Source of the DNA: Pleurotus djamor
Lineage: Eukaryota > Basidiomycota > Agaricomycetes > Agaricales > Pleurotaceae
Assembly: GCA_029747585.1 (NCBI GenBank)
Contig: JAPEVF010000060.1
Span: 62,001 to 126,000, forward strand
Length of the DNA: 64,000 nucleotides
Reading direction: 5' to 3'
Shown: positions 1 through 9,805 of the stretch, piece after piece
Position numbering within the stretch: position 1 is the stretch's first letter
How the letters are laid out: the number at the start of each line of letters is the position of its first letter
Position numbers and translations under genes: made by a program
Notes under the pieces: model-generated
Databases searched by the model: none
What the model was told of the DNA's origin: nothing
Seen by the model: only the letters and a program-made list of their open reading frames with translations

Positions 1-2892
1 TTGAGCGGACTTGATGTACCATTTGTCAGCTGCTGGAGGCCCGCAGTGATGACATCCTTGACAGGGCCATCATCGTCGTCGAGTATGCGGCCCTTCTGAA
101 AGTTGTAGACGTTGTGGGTGGAGAGACTGGACATGAGAGTCCGGATATCCACAGATAGATCAGGGGACTTATGGCGAATACCCTGCCAGGATCCTAGGGA
201 ACTTTTGATACTTGATACCAGCTTGCGAAGAAGACTGACACAAGGAGATATCATGGCTAGCCAATCCCACGATGCGATATTGCCATGGGCGATGTAGAAG
301 TCCTACCAGTCATGTCAGTGATGCAGATGAAGCTGAAGGTGACCAGTCAGACCAACAAACCTTATGCCAGTAATTATAGTGCTCCTGTGCGAGGTCTACC
401 TCAACAAAACCATCTTTGTGGCCAGTTGGATTCACCAGACAGTTATTGACAATGATTTTCCTAAAATGTGTTCAACCATCAATGTTCGGGGGCAATTCAA
501 GAAACGTTACGCAACCTGAGTCGATTTGGAAGAACACCATATACTGTGTGAATGATGTGAAGCATTTCGTGGGCATACTTACTTCGTCCGTTGCCACGGA
601 AACTTAAGCACCAGGTTTTCAGGACCTGGCGCACTCTCCCCATGTCGCCCCACTTGATTGAGTGAGTAAACTCAAACGATATGAGGGCGTCTCGCATGAA
701 GAGGATGCCATTTTCAAGGACCATGTCGCCGTCACGGTCGGATTCAGGGGAATGGCTTCGGCGTTGGCATAGTTGATGGACAAGTCGAGCATCGGCATAG
801 CGATCATAAATAGCCTCGGCATGAGTATATAACTCGTCCCAAGATTTGAGTGTTCGGCCACAATCCTCGAGTGTTGACTTCTCAGAAACTAAGAGAAGGC
901 AGTGAAGCACTCGCGCGTATAAGGATAGAAATATAATATCACGGCACGTTCGAAAGGGGGGAAGTGAGGTGAGAGTGATTGGATGTCGAAAGGTTAGCGT
1001 GTTGTGGAACCAAAGGCTGCCAGGATTACGTATCCCTGTATTTGGCTTTCCCCAGTGATTCAGTAGAGTGCCCTGGGTATCCGCCATCTTGGTGTGAAAT
1101 AGACCAGGCATCCATACTCCCCAGCCAAAGCTTGCAAAGCCGCCTTCATGGCCTGCACGGATATTGGCAGCTGATCGTAGTCGCGAGATTGAGAGTTGAT
1201 CCCCAGCAAATATCTTGACAGCGGTATTAAAATGGGTGGTCTCCTCGAGCTTGAGTTCGGCAGCTATTGTGTTGATGACATCGACATTCCCACTAATCGT
1301 CGACTCATCTATCTCCATGGCGGGAAGCGGGAACATCTCAGTTGAATGCGGCTCAATCCTCTCACCCGTCTTTGGTTGATGTTCTTCCAAGTCGGCTTTG
1401 AAGCGTTGAAAAGGTTCGCCACCGTGAGAGATGATAATTCGAAGGATACTGTGGATAAGACATTGACGGAAGAGAGAAGCTTCGTCCGGACTATGAAGAA
1501 TGTCGGTGATCAAAAGAGGACCTGCCGCATTGTAGGCTGCATTGAAGTCGGATAACTGCATATCACGGATGTCAGCCTGCCACAGCGGCCATATCGTAGC
1601 ACATGTCCCATTTTCAAGGGAGTCAGTGCGACCCAGAGCTTGCTCAGCTGCCCGAAACATAATGTTGATGTTATCATAGACAACCGCAAAGGTTCCTGTA
1701 GCCGCGATTCTTCTTGCAGCCTCGCGCATTGAAGCAGATAGCGAGCGAAGGGTCCCTGCTCTAGTGTACTGTTCGGTGGTATCTGAAGAGTCACCGTTCG
1801 GGGTAGCGCCAGTACTCTTTTTGCGGCGTTCCTTAGCCACAATGCTGGTGTAGCTTTCAGAGATGCCGAGGTGTGAGAGAACCGATATTGGCTGACGTTC
1901 GGTTCCAGTAGCATAAAGATAAAGTCCAAGGAGCTTGCGCGATAAGTTGTTGTGGGTACTATGCTCTCCGAGTAGCTGAAGCATCGTAGATGTGACAATC
2001 TAAAAGGTAATAATAAGGGATAGAGGAGGACAGAGTTACCAAAGGACTCACCGTTGCTTTTCGTGCGCTACGCGTCGGTGTTGGCGCCAAGATGTGCTTC
2101 GAAGAACTTGCAAATGTGGTGAGAAGGCGAGATGTGATGGATGCAGCCTTGGAGAGATACAAGCCGAGGGAAGTTAGATTGAAGCGACTGATAAAGCTGC
2201 CGTCGATGGCTAGGTGAGAGGTGCGTAGATACCCCGAATTGGTGACCCTCTTCGCCTCCTTACGAATTTTCCCTCCAACATGCTTGACACACCACTCCTC
2301 GACCTCAGCTCGTGCAGTGCGGCTGTTCTTCTTTGATACCCAAGTGTCGAGAATATGAGAGGCCGATCCTTTGAATTTGAAGAAGCCGTCCCACCGAATA
2401 GTACCTTGCTTGTTTGCGGGCTCGAAAACATAGTTCATGAGATCCCGAAAGGTGAGATCATTCTCGGAAAGCAAGGCTAAGACCTGGTCCAGAACACCTC
2501 GCTTGTGCTGATCAATGGCTTGGGATGATGAGGCTTTGGATAGAGCCATCGTCTGGACACGCTTTTTCTGTCCTTTGGCGCGAGATTTCAGGGTTCGTTC
2601 CTCTCGTGTGCCAACAATGGGGCTACTGCGGATAAGCCCATCACTCGAAGGAGGTAGCGTAAGATCAACGAGACTGGGAAACCTCAGTCGCTGGGGGCTN
2701 GGGAGGCGGGGTCGCTTCCCAGTCCACAGGAGATAATGTACGCCCCTGAAAAAAAGGAGCAGTGTTCGTATTGTCGTTATCGTCGTCTGGCGGCATGAAG
2801 TATAAGATGGGAATGTTGTCCTCGGTGTAGGCTCCACCTTCGTCCTCATCCTCACGGTGAGGACTGGAGCTGGCAGTGGGGATTTCGTCCAT
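1..2892 (-). CDS. DUF6589 family protein, 3' end cut by window edge
   Basis: This is a large fungal protein of the DUF6589 type, and its function is unknown. Splicing gives at least four exons in the window: introns at about 2000-2051 and 303-360, plus one near 460-510 that joins ..NRLRK to IIVNNCLVNPTG. The frame is still open at base 1, so the C-terminus lies outside. Visible family features are a conserved N-terminal helical region (ENDLTFRDLMNYVF), a YDNIN motif, a FAGDQLS motif, PGLFHTKM, GRSKYAHEML and GPVKDVITAGL. The acidic YDNIN and GDQ positions recall a nuclease or RNase H-like fold, but that is inference. The N at 2700 marks a frame change between the N-terminal exon (MDEIPTASS..) and the rest, probably a homopolymer error. 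The gene starts 131 bases from a divergent RecQ helicase. Family assignment is from remembered motifs and is fairly sure; the role is not known. Confidence 0.75.
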
Positions 2893-3023
2893 GGAGGGAG
2901 AGCAGGAACCTTGAAAGTTGTCTCGTTAGCACATGATTTGAATTTGAAAAAGGATTATTGCTTACTCTCTGACTTCAAGGCGACTACGAAGATAAAGCAA
3001 TCTTCAGTGTGCCCGGGGCTCTA
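2893..3023. promoter_or_regulatory. Shared divergent promoter of DUF6589 and RecQ genes
   Basis: Only 131 bases separate the start codons of two divergently transcribed genes, so both promoters must lie here or inside the flanking coding DNA. The stretch is moderately AT-rich around 2935-2965. I see no clear TATA box. Co-expression is an inference from the geometry. Confidence 0.5.
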
Positions 3024-5452
3024 ATGGCTCCATCACTCAGTCAAGACACGTCCAAACGTCGACGCCTCCCAGAAATCAAGAAGATANGCCGAAGAAAGCC
3101 CCTATTGGCAAAGGACCTTGAAGGACTGCCCGAGCGCATTCGAGAGCAGTTTGGATGGCCGGGACCTCTCCATGACTTTCAATGGGATGCTATTGAAGCA
3201 CAATTGAAGTGCCGTGACGTCCTGGTGCACGCGGGGACCGGATTTGGGAAGACCGCCATCGCTGCAGGGCCGCACGTCCACGCAAAAACAAAAGGATGGG
3301 TGAGCATTATGGTCTCACCACTGCTAGCACTACAGCAAGAGCAGGTGAGTCATAACTTTATATACGCCGCCACCAAGTTCTTATCTAGGCAGGTTGAGAC
3401 GTTCGAACACGAGTTCAAACTGAAGGCATTGGCGGTGAATAGCAATAACGGTGGCTTGAGTGTCGAAGCCGTAAAGGTAGGCTTGACACCAGACTCACCT
3501 AACAAATAATCCACTAATTCAACGGTTAGAAAATTCTTTCCCGCGAGTATCAAATCATCTTGATCTCACCTGAGATGCTGGTGGCGCGACGATTTGTTCG
3601 TGACGTTCTTCGTAACCCAGAATTTGCATCGCATGTCTTCTCAGTTGTAGTCGACGAAGCCCACGTCGTATCACACTGGGGTGCAATGTTCCGAAAGCAA
3701 TATGGGCGGCTCGGGATGATTCGGCCATTCCTCCCCTCGGCCTCATGGGTTGCGTTATCCGCAACTCTACCTGCCCGCGTCCGAGAGGATGTTTTAAAGA
3801 AATTGCAATTCAGCCGCGATGACTACACAAGAATTGATATAGGAAATGACCGCCCGAATGTCTTGTTGGTAGTTCGGAGCATTGAGCATCCAATGAACAC
3901 CTTCGCCGATATGGATTTCGTGGTACCTCAAGGGGTGCGCGAGCCTAGGGACATTCCGAAGACGTTCGTGTACGCCGACAACGTCTCCATCTCACCTGAT
4001 ATTAAAGACCACCTGGATACCTTACTGCCCGAAACAATGCGCGGTGCAGGCTATATTCGACCTTTCAGCACTGCCTTCTCGTCGGAATACCGCAAAGAAG
4101 TCATGACCCTTTTCAAGAGGGGCGATGTGCGCATCTTGATATGTACGGATGCTGCCGGAATGGTAAGTATGATTCACTTAAAATGAAACATTGGATCCAC
4201 TGATCTGAACTTACTAGGGATGCAATATCCCAGACATTGATGTGGTCGTTCAGTGGAAGCTCCCTGACAAGCTCTCGACATTTGTCCAGCGCGCCGGCCG
4301 TGCCGCTCGTAAGAAAGAAAGGGTAGGTCTTGCTGTGCTGCTTGTTGAGCCGACAGCATATGCCATTAACATCGATGCGTTGCGAGAGGCAAAGGAAGGG
4401 GAGAAGAAAAGTGTAGGGGGTCGGGGTCAGAGNAAAAAAGGCAAAGCGGCCATCGCAGGGGAAGCCTGAGGCGGTCATATGTGGATTGAAGCGTGGGGGC
4501 TGTAGCAAGGCTCATGATAAGATTCTGGTTAAACGTCAGCTTGAGGTGAATGCTAACGATGATGACGAAGGCCTACTTGTGTTCGTGCAGACGACTGGGT
4601 GCCGTCGTAATGTATTGACAAGGGTATACGGCAATAAAAAACCTAGTAAGTGGCCTGCCGCCTACCTGTTTACCAGCTAAAAAAGCCATGGATAGCCCCG
4701 AGTGTACCATGCTGTGACCTCTGCAACATTGACTTGCTCGATCGAACACGCCCTGGAAAAAGGCCTGCGTCCAGCCGTCAGCTCAAAGTCAAAAGCGGAC
4801 TACCACACGAACCGGCAAGAAACCCACTTGAAGCATTCCGGGTGATGGTGGTGGAGCGAGATTTCCCTATGTCGTTATTTTCAGGCGACGCCATCTTAAA
4901 AGACGAAACAATCGACTTACTGATTTCCGTGGGACCGATTGCTTCAATCCGAGAGTTGGAGCGGCTTGTAGGACCCCAATGGCTATGGTTTGAAAGGTAC
5001 GGGGAGGAACTATTTGCAGTTCTCCAAGGATTGTCGCTTCCGCCAATGCAAGCCAAACCAGCGAAACCAAGAGGCACAAAAAGGCGAGTGGATGAGGAAG
5101 AACGGGTTGGAGAACGGCCAGCAGGAAAGGCCTCAAAGCCCACGAAGCCTAAAGCTGCGAAAAATGCGCCAGCTAACGTCCCACTGGCGTCGCCGGAAAT
5201 TGCTACTACACAAACCACGGGTTAGTACAACCGTCACGCTCCCACACCACCACTACTCACTGATTCATGTCAGCCTCCTCGCAGCCCGTTCTTCCGTTCA
5301 ACCCATACCGACACTTGGTTCAAATGCCTGCCTCTGCAGCGCAATTCGCATACATACCCAGGCCAAATTACGCGACGGTTGGCGGCCTCTTCCCGCAGAC
5401 TAGTGCTTCAAGTTCCATTTCTAAGCCAAATGAGGGCGGTTTAAAAGAGTAG
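3024..5452 (+). CDS. RecQ-like ATP-dependent DNA helicase
   Basis: This is a superfamily 2 helicase of RecQ type, expected to unwind DNA 3' to 5' with ATP. Motif I is HAGTGFGKT, motif II is VVVDEAHVVSHWG (DEAH), motif III is SATLP, and motifs V/VI are ICTDAAGMGCNIPD and QRAGRAAR. A cysteine-bearing region follows (CDLCNIDLLDR), then a basic Lys/Pro-rich tail. Introns lie near 3344-3390, 3477-3529, 4164-4216, 4645-4690 and 5220-5271; the last joins ..QTT to ASSQPVLPF and extends the protein past the stop read without splicing. The N at 4432 sits in an A-run exactly where the frame must shift to continue into the KKAKRPSQGKPE stretch, so I treat it as a sequence error, not a mutation. The start is the first in-frame ATG. 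It could serve genome maintenance, but the DUF6589 neighbour suggests an accessory or mobile context. Confidence 0.85.
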
Positions 5453-6351
5453 AATATGATATTAATGTGTTAATGAACAATAGATGGCATCTAGACAACA
5501 TTTCGCGCAGAAAACGGAGGGTGGAGGGGAGAGAGGACGATGCGGTGGTAATGCGGTCGTCGAGAAACGCTGAATTTGACTAAGTCCGGCGTCACATTTT
5601 GGTCACCTGCCAAAAACGCGTCCGATTTTCCCAGTCGTTGGACAGCGAGTTTGCCTTTCATTCTCCGACGCCCCAAACANCACCAAGCAAACTCGCGTGG
5701 CCAACGACTGGTGACGAGTCTAGGGCAAATCCACTGCGAAACTTGTCCGTTTGTCCTTGTTGTGGCGCCCCGCCAAATGTCCTCTTCGCCGCGGCTTCAA
5801 GTTTCTAGCTTTCCACACTCATATATAGGTCTCACTACATAGGGAGAAAATGCTTGAAATCACAATATCCATGGATTGCTCGGTGTAGAAGTTTTACAAG
5901 AATGCGTAGTTCGGAGATACTCACCGTTTCTCAATGCCTGAATTTTTCCCAGACGCTTTCAATCGTACATTCCCTAGATAAACCTGCTATGAGTATTTCT
6001 TCTCTATAACATGAGACCTAAATACGAGTGTGGAAGGCTAAAAACTTGAATTGGTTTTCCGGAAATGTGACGGTTTGTGACGTTCAGTGGGTGAAGAATG
6101 CTGTGTGACGGGTCGTGACGAAGCTCCTGAAACCCCTGTTAAACCCGTTTTTCGACGCCTATTCAGTATCCATCCAAGATTTAACACTCCAAACATCACT
6201 AGACCCAATGAATAGTGCTATGAATACATTCCTCTGCTATATGAGGGGGAAGCAAGCAGAGAGAACGCTAGACCACGAAATATTTGCCGAGGACGCGAAT
6301 CTGGGCGCTAAGGGCTTTGTCAGCCGCCATTTCCTTTGGTGGATTTGCCCC
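5453..6351. other. Intergenic region with an inverted repeat
   Basis: About 0.9 kb without a supported gene, between the helicase stop and the broken F-box gene. The only clear structure is the inverted repeat at 5631-5711. Short open frames here have no recognisable motif. Confidence 0.5.
5631..5711. repeat. Imperfect inverted repeat (hairpin)
   Basis: The left arm at 5631-5654 (ccagtcgttgg..gcgagtttgc) is matched by its reverse complement at 5687-5711 (gcaaactcgcg..ccaacgactgg). The arms are about 24 bases and the loop about 32 bases, with one N in the loop. A small indel breaks the middle of the stem. It lies 180 bases beyond the helicase stop and could be a transcript hairpin, a small non-autonomous element or an element end. 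Confidence 0.6.
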
Positions 6352-6852
6352 TCACCAATTGTCGCCATTCATTGAGACGGGGAAATGGATGGAGCGAACT
6401 CGGTCGGGACGAGCGAAAGCTGCCTTTATCAGCAGGTAGTCCGGCGCATCAGGCTTGAATGATCGACCAGGCCAAAGCAGCGCGAACGATAAGTGCAGCG
6501 ATGCATCCTTTGCCCTCCGCAAACACTCGTGCGCCCATGTATATGAGCCTCCAAAGGTCGATGCCCAGAGCAACGGGTTTGCCAGGGCTACTTCACGCCA
6601 GGAAGAACATACGTGTGTAATCTGCGGAATCCACCGACCACATCCTTTATACGGCATCTTCGCATCAAATAGTGGATGGTCAAGGAGAGGTGGCCGCGAT
6701 CCGGATTGCCATTGAACCTCTTGAAAAATCTTCGAGAGAATTTCTGCAGGCAACTTGGTCGCTGCGCTACAGCTCTGAACCGGACGAGGTGTTTCGCTGG
6801 AACTAGCAGGCGCAGGAGCCGTTTTCTGAGGCTCATTAGAAGTTGAACGCAT
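6352..6852 (-). pseudogene. Truncated F-box protein gene
   Basis: The 166-residue frame has an F-box (TKLPAEILSKIFQEVQ) and the post-F-box block of the local family (WIPQITHVCSSWREVALANPLLW, LRRAKDASLHLSFA, FARPDRVRSIHFPVS). It stops just after that block. Intact local paralogues run about 530-555 residues, so the whole C-terminal repeat region is missing. I could not find the missing part in another frame downstream. The closest local relative is the + strand F-box gene starting at 9806, on the other side of SHMT. It may be a dead gene or a short expressed F-box protein; pseudogene is the likelier reading. Confidence 0.65.
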
Positions 6853-7492
6853 TCCTGTGGGGAAAAGATGTTGAGTTCAGAACTTTCAAGGGTCACTGGT
6901 CAGATTCCAAACCTTCGGGAGCAATTTGGTTGTTTGCAACCTCCCCTCAACGTCCTCCAGCCTTTTCGAGTCCCCCGCCTTCGAAAATGCGTCGCAAGTG
7001 GTAACATTCCATATCTCAAGCCAGTTTTCATAGGGACAGATTCCATGAACATCTTGACGTCTTCTTCGCCATCATTTACTGCTTGGGTTACTCATATTCG
7101 CGTACTATAACGCATGGTCAACGTGTGGTGGAATGGGCTGACTGCTTCGCGTATTTCTTTCGGTGTCCCGTCCGTTCCGGTGATGGTTTCATTCCAAGGA
7201 TCATGGCTGGGAACGTTTTTCGTTTTCCCTGGGACTGCTGATGAATAAATAAACTACCCGAGCCTCTTCTCAGGTAATTTTAACACCCCTGGCATCGTTT
7301 AAATACGCCTTCTCTTTCGTCGCCTCCCTGGCCCCAGTGTTCTGAGGTTAACGTATACGCTCAGAGTTGGCAACGTTTACCCCCCTAACTCCAGTTCCAC
7401 TCTACACTTTTTACTCTCGGCCGATCCCAGATAACACTCGGTCCTACCCGGTGTAACGCCTTTTTTGATCTTCACGGCAGCGATTTCGCGAT
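6853..7492. promoter_or_regulatory. Intergenic region upstream of SHMT
   Basis: This holds the SHMT promoter and probably that of the broken F-box gene. The last 200 bases are rich in C/T tracts, common near transcription starts in filamentous fungi. No TATA box or other site could be placed with confidence. Confidence 0.4.
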
Positions 7493-9522
7493 ATGTTGCG
7501 TTCTCTTATACTGAGACCTTTTCCTCGTACCTCCCCCATCGCAAGACCCCTCCCAATCTCGTCGAGAATCCCATCGAATTTCAGGAAAATGGCGACGGCA
7601 GCTTCAGACTTTGTGAGTAGTTGGGTTTCAGTTGGTCTCAGTGCTTGAACTCATATGTTGAATTGCCTGGTTCTACTAGAACAAGATGCTCTATACGCCT
7701 CTGCCTGAGGCTGACCCGGAAGTGCAGAACATTGTGGACAAGGAAATATGGAGGCAGTACACGGGTCTCGAGTTGATCGCTTCTGAGGTACGTATGCCAA
7801 CCAACTCCCCCTGGAAAGCTTGACGAACCACGATGTCTTAGAACTTGACCAGTCGCGCCACAATGGAGGCCAATGGTTCAATATTGACCAACAAGTACTC
7901 GGAAGGTCTCCCCAATGCCCGGTACTATGGTGGCAACGAATACATCGACGAACTCGAAATTCTTTGCCAAAAACGCGCTTTGGAGGCCTTCAACCTCGAC
8001 CCAGCGAAATGGGGTGTCAATGTCCAACCCTACTCTGGTAGCGTAAGTCAACCCTCATCCTTACGGACCTTCACCCAGCTAATCTTTGGTTTTTCTAGAC
8101 CGCCAAGTGAGCATGCCGTTGTTGAGGCCCCTGTGTCTAAATTTAAACTTTTTTTTTAGCTTTGCTGCTCTTACAGCCCTGATTCAACCACAGGACCGGT
8201 TGATGGGTCTCGGTCTTCCTGACGGTGGTCATCTTACCCATGGGTACTACGTGCGTCAATCGACAATCTCACAAAATTCTTACCCATTGAGAGACTGATC
8301 TTCCCACCTAGACTGCGAAGAAGAAGATGACCGCTTCTTCGATCTACTTCCAATCTCTTCCGTATGCCATCACGAAGGATACGCATCTTATTGATTATGC
8401 GGGGCTTAAGGAGCAGGCTCGTATCTTCAAGCCCAAGTTGATTATCTGTGGTGCTTCGGCGTACCCTCGTGACTGGGATTATGCGACGTTGAAGGAGACG
8501 GCGACCAAGGAGGGTGCTTGGTTAATGGCTGATATCGCACATACCTCTGGTTTGGTCGCTGCGCAAGAACTCAACAATCCCTTCGAGTACTGTGATGTTG
8601 TTACAACGACAACGTGAGTATTTCTCGTCCTACCCTTCGCTGTGGAGCGTGTTGCTGATTTTTCGATGAGGATAGTCACAAGACTCTTCGTGGTCCTCGT
8701 GCTGGTTTGATCTTCTTCCGCAAGGATCTTGAGAACGCCCGTGATCTCGAGAAGCGTGTCAACGATGCAGTGTTCCCAGCTTGCCAGGGTGGTCCTCACA
8801 ACCATGTAAGAACGCCATCTCACGCTTCTCCCCCCTTCCGGTTCGACTCACCTTGTTTCTTCCCTGATCCTAGACCATTGCTGCTATCGCTGTTGCGTTG
8901 AAGCAAGTCGCTGACCCGGCTTTCAAGCAATACGCTAAGCAGGTCATCGCCAACGCTAAGACCCTCGGTCAATCCCTCATTGACTATGGGTATAAACTCC
9001 AAACTGGTGGAACGGATAATCATCTTGTCCTTTTGGATCTCCGTCCTCTCGGTCTTACCGGAAGTAAGGTTGAGAAGGTCTGTGACTTGATGGGTATCAC
9101 GATCAACAGTGCGTCATCGTTCCTCTTGCTTCGTGTTTTTGGCCAAAGATACTCATATATATATATATGATGTTACTTCAGAGAACGCCGTTTCTGGCGA
9201 TGCTTCCGCTCAAGTCCCAGGTGGTATCCGTCTCGGTACCTCCGCCTTGACATCGCGTAACATGGTCGAGGAAGACATCAAGCAAGTCGCTACATTCCTC
9301 CACCGCGCTATCCAGATTTCCCTCCTCCTGCAAAAGGAGGCTGGTTCGAAACTGTTGAAGGACTTCGTCCGTGTCGCCTCGACGCAGGTTGAAGGCAAGG
9401 AGGGTTTCGCTCAGGTTAAGCAGCTGAGGAGTGAGGTTACGGAGTTCGCCAGCAAGTGGCCGTTGCCTGGTGTTGAGACGAAGAACTTGAAGAAGCCGGA
9501 AGGTCTTCATGAGCCTTTCTAA
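7493..9522 (+). CDS. SHM: Serine hydroxymethyltransferase
   Basis: This PLP enzyme interconverts serine plus tetrahydrofolate with glycine plus 5,10-methylene-tetrahydrofolate, feeding one-carbon metabolism. Nine exons read cleanly: 7493-7612, 7680-7787, 7842-8042, 8099-8106, 8160-8250, 8312-8613, 8676-8805, 8874-9108 and 9182-9522. Motifs include [18 protein letters not shown], the PLP-lysine segment [14 protein letters not shown] (interrupted by an intron within the last Thr codon) and [13 protein letters not shown]. The fourth exon is only 8 bases. The first 32 residues ([15 protein letters not shown]..) are rich in Arg, Ser and Pro and poor in acidic residues, like a mitochondrial presequence. 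A second in-frame ATG at 7589 (MATAASDF) would give a protein without it. The upstream ATG is chosen because the frame is open and the extension looks functional. Either compartment, or both, is possible. Confidence 0.95.
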
Positions 9523-9805
9523 GGTGTCTTGAAGAGGCGTGTATGGACTGGTTAGGCAGACCATCTTGGGTTTGAGTAAAAGATTCAACGATCATCTACG
9601 TATCATTCGGGACATTCAACATCGTTCCATGGCCTTTTTTGCTTGTATTTATAGCCTTACGAACACACATCCAATAGAAACCGTTTAAAAGTTCGAAGTT
9701 CCACCGTTCGTGGATGCTGTGTCTGTGGTTCGCCCCCTGATCATGCTCCTAAGCGGGATTTTCGTGGAATTTCATGGTCAACACTCTCTACCTGCGACAT
9801 CCACC

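Noticed and set aside
4432..4470. Frameshift and stop in the RecQ gene.
   Set aside because: It coincides with an N in a homopolymer, and the alternative frame continues with family-like sequence.
9155..9169. Alternating AT tract in a SHMT intron.
   Set aside because: It is too short to be more than ordinary intron sequence.
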